The position numbers were made by a program, and so were the translations under genes. 64,000 nt of DNA, from NCBI RefSeq assembly GCF_003075525.1, contig NZ_QDDR01000010.1, forward strand, positions 144,814 through 208,813. Direction: 5' to 3'. Source of the DNA: Pararhodobacter aggregans (lineage in GTDB: Bacteria > Pseudomonadota > Alphaproteobacteria > Rhodobacterales > Rhodobacteraceae). Each line of letters begins with the position of its first letter. Within the stretch, counting starts at the first letter, position 1. Of this stretch, positions 44,422 to 53,724 are shown in pieces. The notes beneath the pieces were generated by a model. It had not been told where the DNA came from and did not search any database. It worked only from the letters and a program-made list of their open reading frames with translations.

Positions 44422-45015
44422 ATGAGCATACCCGACGGCTGGGAGGGCATTCTGGAGGAGGGGGAGACGATCCTGTGGCAGGGACGGCCGGTCACCGGCG
44501 TGCGGCTGGGGGATTTCCTGGGCCTTCCCCTGATCTTCGGCCTGTTCTTCACCGGCTTTTCGCTGGTCTGGATCGCCATGGCCCGGATGATGACCCGGGG
44601 CGAGGCGTTCTCGGTCTTCCCGCTCTTCGGCCTGCCCTTCCTGCTGGTCGGCCTCTATGTCAGCTTCGGCCTGCCCTTCGTCAGGGATTACCTCCGCAAG
44701 CGCAGCTGGTACACGCTGAGCGACCGCAGGGCCTATGTCGCGACCGAAGTCTTCGGCAGGCGGCGGCTCAAGTCCGTGCCCTATGCCGAGATGAACATCC
44801 TCGAACTCGAGGATGGCTCCCCCGGCAGCGTGACCTTCAAGCGCGAGGTCAGTGTCAGCCAATACACCCGGCGCAGCCGCAACGGCAGGCGCAGCAGGCG
44901 GACCCAGACCACGACCACCAACACCGGTTTCGAGCGGATCGAGGATGCCCGCGCCGTCTACCGGATGATCGCCGCGCGGCGGGAGCCTGCCCGGGCGCAG
45001 GCGGCGCAGGGGTAA
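44422..45015 (+). CDS. PH-domain membrane protein (paralog C)
   Basis: A 197-residue protein with LEEGETILWQGRPVTG (about 11-26), two membrane helices (about 32-56 and 66-84), and a PH-like region starting RSWYTLSDRRAYVATEVFGRR. The same GE-x-IL...DRR layout occurs in the two proteins at 20.5 and 21.1 kb. The Arg/Thr-rich segment near 148-166 is low complexity. The function is unknown. Confidence 0.7.
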   Translation: MSIPDGWEGILEEGETILWQGRPVTGVRLGDFLGLPLIFGLFFTGFSLVWIAMARMMTRGEAFSVFPLFGLPFLLVGLYVSFGLPFVRDYLRKRSWYTLSDRRAYVATEVFGRRRLKSVPYAEMNILELEDGSPGSVTFKREVSVSQYTRRSRNGRRSRRTQTTTTNTGFERIEDARAVYRMIAARREPARAQAAQG

Positions 45016-45096
45016 TCGGTCGCGCGCGCACCAGCGCCTTGGAAACTCCGCGCCCGAGGGGTTGTTGCGGCGGGGGGACCACCCTACATCGGGGCG

Positions 45097-45906
45097 ATGA
45101 ACGCGCCCCTGTCCCTGCCCGCCCGGCTATTCCGCCGCCCCAAGAGGGTGACCATCGTCCGTTTGCAGGGGATGATCGCCGCGGGTGGCCGCGGGCGGCT
45201 GTCGGACGAATCCACCGCGCCGCTTCTGGAACGCGCCTTCCGCTCGGGCAAGCCGTTGGCCGTGGGGCTGCTGATCAACTCGCCCGGCGGCTCGCCCGTG
45301 CAATCGGCGCTGATCGGCGCCCGGATCCGGCGGCTGGCAGATGAGACCGGGACCCCGGTCCATGCCTTTGTCGAGGATGCGGCGGCCTCGGGCGGCTACT
45401 GGATCGCCTCGGCCGCCGATACGATCCATTGCGACGCGGCCTCGATCCTGGGCTCGATCGGCGTGATCTCGTCGGGCTTCGGCCTGCAGGAGGCGATCGG
45501 CAAGCTGGGGATCGAGCGGCGGGTGCATACCGCCGGGCGCTCGAAGAGCCAGCTCGACCCGTTCCGCCCGGAAAACCCCGAGGATGTGGCGCGCCTTGAC
45601 GCCCTGCTGGAAGACCTGCACGGCGTCTTCACCGAGCATGTGCGCACCATGCGCGGCAACAGGCTCAGCACCGAGACCGACCTCTTCGACGGCCGCTACT
45701 GGCTGGGGCGCGAGGCGGTGCGGCTGGGGCTGGCCGACGGGATCGGCCATGCCGTGCCGGTCCTGAAAGAGCGTTACGGCGAGACGATCCGCTTCCGGGT
45801 CTTCGGCCCGCGCCGCCGCCTGCTGTCGCGTTTCGGCCTGAGTCTGGCGCAGGACGCGCTGGCCGGGGTCGAGGAGGCGGCGCTCTGGTCGCGGCTGGGC
45901 CTCTGA
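45097..45906 (+). CDS. S49 family serine peptidase (SppA/SohB-like)
   Basis: A 269-residue ClpP-fold peptidase. Ser of the dyad is in DAAASGGYWIAS (about 93-104) and Lys in TAGRSKSQLDPF (about 146-157). The NSPGGSPVQS motif (about 63-72) forms the oxyanion strand. The family degrades signal peptides and membrane fragments. No signal helix is obvious at the start, so it may be peripheral. Its stop shares one base with the next gene. Confidence 0.9.
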   Translation: MNAPLSLPARLFRRPKRVTIVRLQGMIAAGGRGRLSDESTAPLLERAFRSGKPLAVGLLINSPGGSPVQSALIGARIRRLADETGTPVHAFVEDAAASGGYWIASAADTIHCDAASILGSIGVISSGFGLQEAIGKLGIERRVHTAGRSKSQLDPFRPENPEDVARLDALLEDLHGVFTEHVRTMRGNRLSTETDLFDGRYWLGREAVRLGLADGIGHAVPVLKERYGETIRFRVFGPRRRLLSRFGLSLAQDALAGVEEAALWSRLGL

Positions 45907-46109
45907 TGCTGCTGCGCGTCGTCATCCTTTTCCTGATCTTCATGCTCGTCATGGCGATGATCCAGAAGGCCCTGCGCCCGGGCCGCCGCATCGGCGGCAG
46001 CGGCCCCACGGCCACGCTCGACCGTCTGCGCTGCCCGACCTGCAAGCGGATCAACCTTTCCCAAGAACCCGGGCCCTGCGCGCGCCCTGACTGCCGGTAC
46101 AAGACATGA
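45906..46109 (+). CDS. Mini membrane-anchored zinc-ribbon protein
   Basis: A 67-residue protein: one N-terminal membrane helix (about 4-22) and a C-terminal CPTC...CARPDC pattern (Cys43, Cys46, and Cys58, Cys63) that can bind zinc. No name is known. It overlaps both neighbours (one base with the S49 gene, four bases with the antiporter gene), so it is a true member of this operon despite its small size. Confidence 0.75.
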   Translation: MLLRVVILFLIFMLVMAMIQKALRPGRRIGGSGPTATLDRLRCPTCKRINLSQEPGPCARPDCRYKT

Positions 46110-47038
46110 TGATCGACCTTCTGATGGTGGCCGGTGGCCTGGTGCTGCTGGTTGTGGCCGGCGATGCGCTGGTCAAGGGCGCGGTGAACCTGAGCCTCAG
46201 GCTGGGCGTGCCCGCCCTGATCGTGGGCCTGACCGTGGTGGCCTTCGGCACCTCGGCGCCGGAACTGCTGGTTTCGGTCGATGCGGTGCTGAACAACGCC
46301 CCGGCGCTGGCGCTGGGCAATGTGATCGGCTCCAACATCGCCAATATCCTGCTGGTGCTGGGCATCCCGGCGCTGATCTCGGTCGTGCCGGTTTCGCGCG
46401 AATTGACCCATGATTTCCTGGTGATGATGGGGGCGGCGCTTCTGTTCATCGCGCTGGCCTGGGTCGGCCCCTTCGGCTGGATGCACGGGCTGGCGCTGCT
46501 GGCGGGTCTGGCGGCGATGCTGTGGAACAGCTACCGCCGGGCGCAGGCCCATCGCGCCAGCGCCGAGCCGGACCTTGAAGGTGCCGACGCCAGCATCTCG
46601 GGGCTGAAGATCGCGCTCTTCCTGATCGGCGGCCTGATCGGCCTGCCGGTCGGCGCCAACCTGCTGGTCAGCGGCGCCACCTCCATCGCCACCGCGCTGG
46701 GGGTCAGCGAGGCGGTGATCGGCCTGACGCTGGTCGCGGTCGGCACCTCGCTGCCCGAACTTGCCACCACCATCGCCGCCGCCTTCCGCAAGGAAGCGGG
46801 CGTGGCCATGGGCAATGTCATCGGCTCCAACATCTTCAACCTGCTGGGGATCATCGGCATCGCCTCGCTGGTCGGGCCGCTGCCGGTGCCCGAGCAGATG
46901 CTGAACGTCGACCTCTGGGTCATGCTGGCCGTCTCGGCGCTGCTGGGCCTCTTCGTGCTGACCGGGCGCAGCATCGGCAAGCTTGCGGGCGTGGTGCTGA
47001 TCGCGCTCTATGGCGCCTATCTGGTTTCCCTTTTCTGA
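46106..47038 (+). CDS. Calcium/sodium antiporter (CaCA, YrbG-type)
   Basis: A 310-residue inner-membrane exchanger with two inverted repeats. Each has a GTSAPELLVS / GTSLPELATT motif (about 49-58 and 211-220) and a GNVIGSNI motif (about 71-78 and 236-243), the cation-binding alpha repeats. About ten helices. It likely exchanges Ca2+ or K+ for Na+ or H+. Confidence 0.94.
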   Translation: MMIDLLMVAGGLVLLVVAGDALVKGAVNLSLRLGVPALIVGLTVVAFGTSAPELLVSVDAVLNNAPALALGNVIGSNIANILLVLGIPALISVVPVSRELTHDFLVMMGAALLFIALAWVGPFGWMHGLALLAGLAAMLWNSYRRAQAHRASAEPDLEGADASISGLKIALFLIGGLIGLPVGANLLVSGATSIATALGVSEAVIGLTLVAVGTSLPELATTIAAAFRKEAGVAMGNVIGSNIFNLLGIIGIASLVGPLPVPEQMLNVDLWVMLAVSALLGLFVLTGRSIGKLAGVVLIALYGAYLVSLF

Positions 47039-47045
47039 GGCGGAC

Positions 47046-47828
47046 ATGGCGGGCAAGGCACTGATCACCGGCGCGGGGCATCGGCTGGGCGCGGCCATGG
47101 CGCGGGAACTGGCCGGGCGCGGCTGGGACGTGGCGCTGCACTACGCCAGCTCGCGCGAGGGGGCCGAGGCGGTGGCGGCCGAATGCCGGGCGCTGGGCGT
47201 CAAGGCGGTGACGCTGCAGGCCGACCTTCTGGACGAGGCCGCGACCCAGGCCCTGCTGCCTGCCGCGGCCGAGGCGCTGGGCGGGACGCTGACCCTTCTC
47301 ATCAACAACGCCTCGATTTTCGAGTATGACACGCTCGGCACCGCCACCCGGCGCGGCTGGGACCGGCATATGGAGTCGAACCTGAGGGCGCCTTTCGTGC
47401 TGACCCAGGCCTTCGCCGCCCAGGCCCCCGATGCCGCAACCGATGCGCGGGGCGAGCCGGTGGCGACCGGACTCGTCATCAACATGATCGACCAGCGGGT
47501 GCTGAAACCGACGCCCGAATTCATGACCTATACGCTGGCCAAGATGGGCCTCTGGGCGCTGACCCGGACCTCGGCCCAGGCGCTGGCGCCCGCGATCCGC
47601 GTCAATGCCATCGGCCCCGGACCGACGCTGAAAGGCGCCCGCCAGACCGAGACGCATTTCACCCGCCAGCGCGCCAATACCGTGCTGGGCCGGGGCTCGG
47701 ACCCCGAGGATATCACCGCCGCCCTGGCCTATCTTCTGGACGCCAAGGCCGTCACCGGGCAGCTGATCTGCGTCGATGGCGGCCAGCATCTGGGCTGGCG
47801 GACCCCTGACATCATCGGGGTCGAGTAG
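47046..47828 (+). CDS. SDR of the pteridine-reductase / FolM type
   Basis: A 260-residue SDR with TGAGHRLG (about 8-15): the TGxxxRxG pattern marks pteridine reductases and dihydromonapterin reductase rather than ordinary SDRs (TGxxxGxG). NNASIF and the catalytic YTLAKMG (about 159-165) follow. It may reduce dihydropterins. In many relatives a dihydroneopterin aldolase gene follows; here uvrC follows instead. Confidence 0.85.
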   Translation: MAGKALITGAGHRLGAAMARELAGRGWDVALHYASSREGAEAVAAECRALGVKAVTLQADLLDEAATQALLPAAAEALGGTLTLLINNASIFEYDTLGTATRRGWDRHMESNLRAPFVLTQAFAAQAPDAATDARGEPVATGLVINMIDQRVLKPTPEFMTYTLAKMGLWALTRTSAQALAPAIRVNAIGPGPTLKGARQTETHFTRQRANTVLGRGSDPEDITAALAYLLDAKAVTGQLICVDGGQHLGWRTPDIIGVE

Positions 47829-48129
47829 CCCGCCACGGCCCGACCCCGCGTCACCTTGTCCACCGCAAAAATGACTGTCACATTCTCGTTAAGAAAACCC
47901 TAGAGATTTCAGGGCCTTGCATCCGCGTCATATTTTTATCAAGCAATTTCAATGACTTGATAAATCGCCTATTTATTAGGCAGTTCACGGAATCGGGCCG
48001 GAAACAAGGATTTTTCGCAGATCACGGCCAGGCCTCCACAGGCTTATCCACAGATTCCGTGGAAACCTTTGCCCTTGAACTCAGGGGCGCTAGAGTGCAA
48101 CGAGCGAGCAGAATCACTCAGACCGACCC
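47829..48129. other. 301-bp spacer before uvrC with an AT-rich, palindrome-bearing patch
   Basis: No gene. Between 47.93 and 47.98 kb the sequence is far more AT-rich than its surroundings. It holds TTTATCAAG (47935-47943) / CTTGATAAA (47956-47964), a perfect 9-bp inverted repeat with a 12-base spacer, and GCCTA/TAGGC (47967-47981) with a TTTAT loop. TTATCCACA at 48044-48052 equals the DnaA-box consensus, with a second TCCACAG twelve bases earlier. Likely promoter or regulatory region of uvrC; origin function is not supported by gene context. Confidence 0.5.
48044..48052 (+). promoter_or_regulatory. Perfect DnaA-box consensus upstream of uvrC
   Basis: TTATCCACA matches the 9-mer DnaA site exactly, 78 bases before the uvrC ATG. 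A single box could regulate the gene or be fortuitous. Confidence 0.4.
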
Positions 48130-49980
48130 ATGACCGAGACCCCTGAACTGACCGGTCACGCGCTGATCGCCAGCTATGTCCGTACCCTCGACGGCTCGCC
48201 CGGTGTCTACCGGATGCTGGATGCCGAGGCGCGGGTGCTTTACGTCGGCAAGGCGCGCAATCTGAAGGCGCGGGTGTCGAATTATGCGCGTCCCTCGGGG
48301 CATTCGGGCCGCATCGCCCGGATGATCCACGAGACGCGCTCGATGATGTTCCTGACCACGCGCACCGAGACCGAGGCGCTGCTTCTGGAACAGAACCTGA
48401 TCAAGCAGTTGAAGCCCGTCTACAACGTGCTGCTCAGGGACGACAAAAGCTTCCCCAACATCCTGATCTCCAAGGACCACCCCTTCCCGCAGATCCGCAA
48501 GCATCGCGGCAAGCGGACCGGGCGCGGCAGCTATTTCGGCCCCTTCGCCAGCGCGGGCGCGGTGAACCGGACGCTGAACCAGTTGCAGAAGGTGTTCCTG
48601 CTGCGCTCCTGCGCCGATTCGTCCTTCAACAACCGGACCCGGCCCTGCCTGCTCTATCAGATCAAACGCTGTTCCGGTCCCTGCGTCGACCTGATCTCGC
48701 CCGAGGATTACGCGGGCCTCGTCTCGGACGCCGAACGCTTCCTGTCCGGCAAGACCTCGCATATCCAGGCCGATCTGGCCAAGCAGATGCAGGAGGCCTC
48801 CGAGGCCATGGAATTCGAGCGCGCGGCGGCGCTGCGCGACCGGATCCGGGCGCTGACCGCCGTGCAGCAGGGCCAGGGCATCAACCCCCGCGGCGTCGAG
48901 GAGGCGGATGTCATCGCGCTGCATCTGGAAAAGGGGCAGGCCTGCGTGCAGGTCTTCTTCATCCGCGCCAACCAATCCTGGGGCAACAAGGATTTCTACC
49001 CCCGCACCGGCTCGGGCGCCGAGGAGGGCGAGATCCTGGAGGCCTTCCTCGCGCAATTCTACGACGACAAGCCGCCGCCCCGGCAGATCCTGCTGTCGCA
49101 TCCGATCGACAACGAGGATCTGATCCATGAGTTGCTCAGCGCCCGCGCCGGCCGCAATGTCGAGCTGCGCGTGCCGCAGCGGGGCGAGAAGGCGGAACTG
49201 GTTGAAAACGCGCTGAGAAACGCCAAGGAATCGCTTGGCCGCAAGATGTCGGAAAGCGCCGCGCAATCGCGGCTGCTGGACGGGCTGGCCGAAGCCTTCG
49301 ATCTGGACGAGGCCCCGAAGCGGGTCGAGATCTACGACAACTCGCATATCCAGGGCGCCCATGCCGTCGGCGCCATGGTGGTGGCCGGACCGGACGGCTG
49401 GCAGAAGAACCAGTACCGCAAATTCACCATCAAGACCGCACCCGGCGACGATTTCGGCATGATGAAAGAGGTGCTGACCCGCCGCTTCGAGCGTCTGCTG
49501 AAAGAGGACCCCGGCCGCGTGACCGAGGCCTGGCCGGACCTCCTGCTGATCGACGGCGGCGCCGGGCAGATCAGCGCCGTGGCCGAGGTTCTGGCCGAGC
49601 TGGGCGTCGATGACGTGCCCTTCGTCGGCGTCGCCAAGGGCGTCGACCGCGATCTGGGGCGCGAGGAATTCCACCGCCCCGGTGCCCGGCCCTTTGCGCT
49701 GCGCCACAACGACCCGGTGCTCTATTTCGTCCAGCGCCTGCGCGACGAGGCCCACCGTTTCGCCATCGGCACCCACCGTGCGGCGCGCGCCAAGGCCACG
49801 ACCAGCACGCCGCTGGACGAGGTCCCCGGCATCGGCGCCGCCCGCAAACGCGCGCTCCTGCAGCATTTCGGCTCGGCCAAGGCGGTGACGCGGGCCGGGC
49901 TGACCGATCTGATGGCGGTGCCGGGGATCAGCCAGGCCATGGCCGAAACTGTCTACAATTTCTTCCATACCGGCAGTTGA
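48130..49980 (+). CDS. uvrC: UvrABC excinuclease subunit C
   Basis: A 616-residue nuclease that makes both incisions in nucleotide excision repair. The N-terminal GIY-YIG domain shows SPGVYRML and [14 protein letters not shown] (about 21-48). The UVR motif is near 213-245 ([20 protein letters not shown]), the RNase H-like nuclease has the Asp of [10 protein letters not shown] and LLIDGGAGQ, and a pair of helix-hairpin-helix motifs closes the chain ([17 protein letters not shown]). Length is normal. Confidence 0.97.
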   Translation: MTETPELTGHALIASYVRTLDGSPGVYRMLDAEARVLYVGKARNLKARVSNYARPSGHSGRIARMIHETRSMMFLTTRTETEALLLEQNLIKQLKPVYNVLLRDDKSFPNILISKDHPFPQIRKHRGKRTGRGSYFGPFASAGAVNRTLNQLQKVFLLRSCADSSFNNRTRPCLLYQIKRCSGPCVDLISPEDYAGLVSDAERFLSGKTSHIQADLAKQMQEASEAMEFERAAALRDRIRALTAVQQGQGINPRGVEEADVIALHLEKGQACVQVFFIRANQSWGNKDFYPRTGSGAEEGEILEAFLAQFYDDKPPPRQILLSHPIDNEDLIHELLSARAGRNVELRVPQRGEKAELVENALRNAKESLGRKMSESAAQSRLLDGLAEAFDLDEAPKRVEIYDNSHIQGAHAVGAMVVAGPDGWQKNQYRKFTIKTAPGDDFGMMKEVLTRRFERLLKEDPGRVTEAWPDLLLIDGGAGQISAVAEVLAELGVDDVPFVGVAKGVDRDLGREEFHRPGARPFALRHNDPVLYFVQRLRDEAHRFAIGTHRAARAKATTSTPLDEVPGIGAARKRALLQHFGSAKAVTRAGLTDLMAVPGISQAMAETVYNFFHTGS

Positions 49981-49986
49981 GACGGC

Positions 49987-50020
49987 GCCGCGGGTAACCT
50001 TGCGGAAAGACTCCCGCGGC
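49987..50020 (+). terminator. Putative uvrC terminator hairpin
   Basis: GCCGCGGG (49987-49994) and CCCGCGGC (50013-50020) form a perfect 8-bp stem with an 18-base loop, six bases past the uvrC stop. ATTCTGG follows, so no clear U-tract. Confidence 0.4.
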
Positions 50021-50055
50021 ATTCTGGCGGCTCCTCCAGCCCCGGGACCGCGATC

Positions 50056-51441
50056 ATGATGCAGGCCACGCCGACCACCAGCCACTCCGGCGCCCCCCGC
50101 GATGCGGGGCAGGAAGTCCCGTTCGAAATGGGCGAACTGGTCTATTCCAGGACCGACGAACGCGGCATCCTGCTGGCGGCCAACGATGTCTTCGAACGCC
50201 TCGGTGGCTACGACTGGCGCGAATTGATCGGCTCGCCGCACAAGATCGTGCGCCATCCCGACATGCCGAAGGCCTTCTTCCACATCTTCTGGCAATATCT
50301 GAAGGCCGGGGAACCGTCGGTCGGCTATGTCAAGAACCGCTCGAAGGACGGGCGCTATTACTGGGTGCTGGCCGCGGCCATCCCCTACGACGGCGGCTAT
50401 TTCTCGGTGCGGATGCGGCCCTCCTCGCCGATCTTCCACGCGATGCGCGCCGAATACGCGCGCCTGCGCCGGCGGGAGGAGACGGAGAAGCTTTCGGCCG
50501 AGGCCTCCGCAGCGATCCTGCTCGCCCGGCTGACCGAGCTTGGCTACCATTCCTATCCCGAATTCATGAGCCAGGCGCTGCATGAGGAATCGCTCGCCCG
50601 CGACGCGGCTTTGGGCAAGCCTCCGGACAAGGTGGCGACGCATCTCTCGGGCCTGGTGACGGCGCTCAACGACGCGCTGAAGGAACAGACGCGGCTGGTC
50701 AGCCTGTTCGACAGTCTGAAGCTGCTGCCGGTGAACATGCGCCTGATCGCCGCCCGGCTGGAACCGCAGGGCGGGCCGATCAGCCAGATCTCGATGAACT
50801 ACAAGACATCCTTCGACAATATCTCCGAAAAGCTGTCGAATTTCGTCACCGGCGAGGGGAATATCTGCGGCCAGATGGACATCGCCGTGCGCCGAAGCCT
50901 GATCCTGACCAATTGCGCCCGGCTGCATCTGGAAATGGCCCGCCATATCCGCAAGCCCGAACGCACCCCGCCCGAGGTTGAACGCCGCGAGGAGTACCAG
51001 ATCGTCGAGACGCTCGGCCAGAGCAGTCATGCAAGGGTGCAGATCTCTCTGAACGAGGCGCTGCGTCTGGCGGCGGCGCTGATCGCCTCGGCCTTCGAGA
51101 TCCGGCGCCTGGTGCTGGGGCTCGATACGATCCGCATCCTGGGCCGGGTCGAAAGCCGCCGCGACCACGTGTCCGAGGCCGCCTGTTCGGCCACGCTGGA
51201 CCAGATCGATGCCGTTCAGGCCGAGATTTCCGAAAGCCTGCAAAGCCTGTCGAACCTGGCAGTGGCGATCCAGACCGGCCTCTCGCTGATCAACGTCTCC
51301 CGCCGACCGGAGAGCGAGGCGATGGCGCATCGCGCAGCGGCAACCGGCACCGCGACAGGCAAGGCCACACGAGCGCCCAACGCCCCGGCCGCCACCAGGC
51401 CCCCAGGCGCCCGCCCCGACGACCGTATCGCCGCGGAATAG
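50056..51441 (+). CDS. Soluble PAS-domain protein (Aer-type PAS)
   Basis: A 461-residue protein without membrane helices. The N-terminal PAS domain (about 25-130) has the aerotaxis-receptor style GGYDWRELIGSPHKIVRHPDMP and KNRSKDGRYYWV segments. The rest is helical with long amphipathic stretches (about 150-420) but no recognisable methyl-accepting signalling hairpin, kinase, GGDEF or EAL domain. The C-terminal 50 residues are Ala/Pro/Arg-rich. It may sense redox or a ligand and signal through a partner; output unknown. Two adjacent ATGs mark the start. It borders the repeat block at 51.5-53.7 kb. Confidence 0.75.
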   Translation: MMQATPTTSHSGAPRDAGQEVPFEMGELVYSRTDERGILLAANDVFERLGGYDWRELIGSPHKIVRHPDMPKAFFHIFWQYLKAGEPSVGYVKNRSKDGRYYWVLAAAIPYDGGYFSVRMRPSSPIFHAMRAEYARLRRREETEKLSAEASAAILLARLTELGYHSYPEFMSQALHEESLARDAALGKPPDKVATHLSGLVTALNDALKEQTRLVSLFDSLKLLPVNMRLIAARLEPQGGPISQISMNYKTSFDNISEKLSNFVTGEGNICGQMDIAVRRSLILTNCARLHLEMARHIRKPERTPPEVERREEYQIVETLGQSSHARVQISLNEALRLAAALIASAFEIRRLVLGLDTIRILGRVESRRDHVSEAACSATLDQIDAVQAEISESLQSLSNLAVAIQTGLSLINVSRRPESEAMAHRAAATGTATGKATRAPNAPAATRPPGARPDDRIAAE

Positions 51442-51692
51442 GGTTGCCCGCGCCCTCTGCGCCTGTACCCGCCTCTCAGCCCATCCCCCCGGGTCTCCGC
51501 TGCTGGAGCCTCGGACGCTCGCGATGGGAGGCACCTGCCCTGCCACCGGCTTGGGCCCCCGAACCAAGGCCGGAGCGGGTGCCTCCTTCCGGTGAACAAG
51601 CGGCCCAAGAAACAGCGCAGCCACACTCCCGCCGCCGTCGCACAAGCCCGCCCCAATCCAGAAGGCCTGCCCGGAAGGTCGCGAGGGCAGCG

Positions 51693-52863
51693 GTCACGTC
51701 CCGCGGCCCTCCGAACCCACACACCCTGCGCTCACGCTTGGGCCGGGGACCAGACAGAACGGCCGGCGGTCGGAAAGACGGTGACCGGCATCTCCACCAT
51801 CCCCGCCCGCACGCCCTGCACTCACCTTCGTGTCGCTGACGAGGCGGGTCAGCCGGAAGGCACCACGACGGCGGACGGGACTGCCGCCATACTGGCCCGC
51901 CTGCCCTGTGCTGATGCGCACCAAGGCACGACGAGGGTATTGCTGAAACCGTGGGGAATACCTCTCGGGGCGCGCGCTCCCCAAGACCCGACCACCCTGC
52001 ATCTGTCCCCGTACCGGGGCGCGAGGCAACTTTGCAAGACGTCACGGGGACGGCGCTCGGCGGCTCCGCCATCCCTGCCCGCACGCCCAGCACTCACCTT
52101 CGTGCCCCAGATTAGACGGGCCAGCCGGAAGTCACGAGTGCGACGGACGGGGCGCTGCCATCCGGGCCCGCCTGCCTTGTGCTCATGCGCGCCAAGGCAC
52201 GACGAGGGTCCTGCTGAAACCGTGGGGACTACCCCTCGGGGCACGCGCGCCCCCAGGACCCGACCACCCTGCATCTGTCTCCGTGCCGGGGCGCGAAACA
52301 ACCTTGCAAGACGTCACGGGGACGGCGGTCGGCGCCTCCGCCATCCCTACCCGGACTCCTTGCGCCCACCTTCGTGCCCCAGTTTAGGCGGGCCAGCCGG
52401 AAGGCACCACGACGGCGGACGGGACTGCCGCCATACTGGCCCGCCTGCCCTGTGCTGATGCGCACCAAAGCACGACGAGGGTATTGCTGAAACCGTGGGG
52501 AATACCTCTCGGGGCGCGGCTCCCCAAGACCCGACCACGCTGCATCTGTCCCCGTACCGGGGCGCGAGGCAACTTTGCAAGACGTCACGGAGACGGCGCT
52601 CGGCGGCTCCGCCATCCCTGCCCGCACGCCCAGCACTCACCTTCGTGCCCCAGATTAGACGGGCCAGCCGGAAGTCACGAGTGCGACGGACGGGGCGCTG
52701 CCATCCGGGCCCGCCTGCCCTGTGCTCATGCGCGCCAAGGCACGACGAGGGTCCTGCTGAAACCGGGGAGACTGCCCCTCGGGGCGCGCCCCCAAGACCC
52801 GACCACCCTGCATCTGACCCCGTGCCGGGGCGCGAGGCAACTTTGCAAGACGTCACGGAGACG
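51693..52863. repeat. Higher-order tandem repeat: 13 monomers of about 90 bp in about 271-bp trimers
   Basis: Monomers of 87-93 bp each end in a CACG..GACG-like string (for example GGCACCACGACG, GTCACGGGGACG). After one outlying unit (51693-51780), three types A, B and C alternate: trimers at 51781-52052, 52053-52324, 52325-52595 and 52596-52863 (272, 272, 271 and 268 bp). Trimers 1 and 3 match more closely, as do 2 and 4: the 93-bp A unit at 52053 is identical to the one at 52596, and the B units at 51871 and 52415 differ by one base. This gives a 543-544-bp hexamer period. Decayed units continue to about 53.16 kb. Confidence 0.85.
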
Positions 52864-53223
52864 GCGCTCGGCATCTCCGCCATCCTGGCCCTCATTACCG
52901 GCGTTCATACCCGCGCCGGGGGCGGGAAGGGCGGGAGGTGGATCAACCGGCGGGCTGCTGCCATCCGCTCACGCCTGTCCGCTCACGCATATCTTCGATG
53001 GAGCGCGAGGCAGCCGGTCCCGAAGGTCACGAGGACCGTCCCTCGGGGCACGGGCACCCAGGGCGGCGAAGCCCAGACTCATGGCTGCACCTTGGCACAG
53101 GACGGCCTGCCCCGGACGCCACGAGAGCCGCGGCGGGTGCCTCCTTCCCGGGCCGAACGCGGCGTGCTGACGCCCGCACCGGGGTAGGCTCCGGTTTGGC
53201 CGGAGGCGTGACGGCAGTGGTCG

Positions 53224-53258
53224 CGGGCGCTGCCCTCGGGCACTGAGGGCAGCGCCCG
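53224..53258. other. Strong 14-bp hairpin in the gene-free block
   Basis: CGGGCGCTGCCCTC (53224-53237) and GAGGGCAGCGCCCG (53245-53258) pair perfectly around GGGCACT. It has no U-tract. It could mark the end of a transcript or a structured RNA. Confidence 0.5.
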
Positions 53259-53724
53259 GCTGTGCCGGAGGACATGACACATTGGCCGGAAGCGACGGCG
53301 GCCGGGGAGCGGCGCCTTCCAGGCCGTCAGGCCTTGCAACCGCCATCGTGGTGAATTCCCGACGGGCCGGCCCCGGGGGCCAGGCAGGCTGGGCATAGGT
53401 ATCCCCTCGCGCCGCATCCGGCCGGTTCCGGATGACCGGACCGCCGGTCCGGACCAAAGCGCAGGGCGGCCCCCCGAAACCGCGCGCACCGAACTCAGCC
53501 CCGGGCCGGCCATCAGGTATCCCCGTCCGGACGCCCGCCGGAAACCCCGACAGGCACCGCGCGGCAGGGGCAACGGCCTCGCACCACCGGGCGCCGCCCT
53601 GCGGGGCCGCGCGGCCGGCAAACCCGAGACCTCCCGCCCCCGCGCCCTGCGACACGCCGCCCAGCGCAGGGCCGAGGGGAACTGGCCTCTTTTCCCGGCG
53701 ATGCGCTTGGGCTACGAACAGGCC

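Larger units (their letters stand above)
51442..53724. other. 2.28-kb gene-free block between PAS gene and pgsA
   Basis: All six frames carry GC-driven open frames, but none has a family match, a ribosome site with a plausible start, or conserved domain; unit lengths that are not multiples of three argue against coding. The centre is a higher-order tandem repeat (listed separately). Flanks hold decayed related units, a shared GCGGGTGCCTCCTTCC (about 51575 and 53133), a strong hairpin at 53224-53258, and CCGGACC/GGTCCGG near 53.44 kb. The final 400 bases show no other recognisable structure. Confidence 0.7.

Noticed and set aside
47829..48129. Replication origin
   Set aside because: Only one perfect DnaA box, and the neighbours (SDR, uvrC) are not origin-linked genes in this group.
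47990..48129. LexA (SOS) box before uvrC
   Set aside because: No GTTC-N7-GTTC or GAAC-N7-GAAC spacing was found.
48118..51645. An 1175-codon frame antisense to uvrC and the PAS gene
   Set aside because: uvrC is unmistakable on the plus strand; the antisense frame is a high-GC artefact.
51693..52863. CRISPR array
   Set aside because: Repeats are contiguous and about 90 bp long with no unique spacers, and no cas genes are near.
51592..53187. Open frames within the repeat array as genes
   Set aside because: No family resemblance, no good ribosome site, and monomer lengths of 87-93 bp shift the frame from unit to unit.
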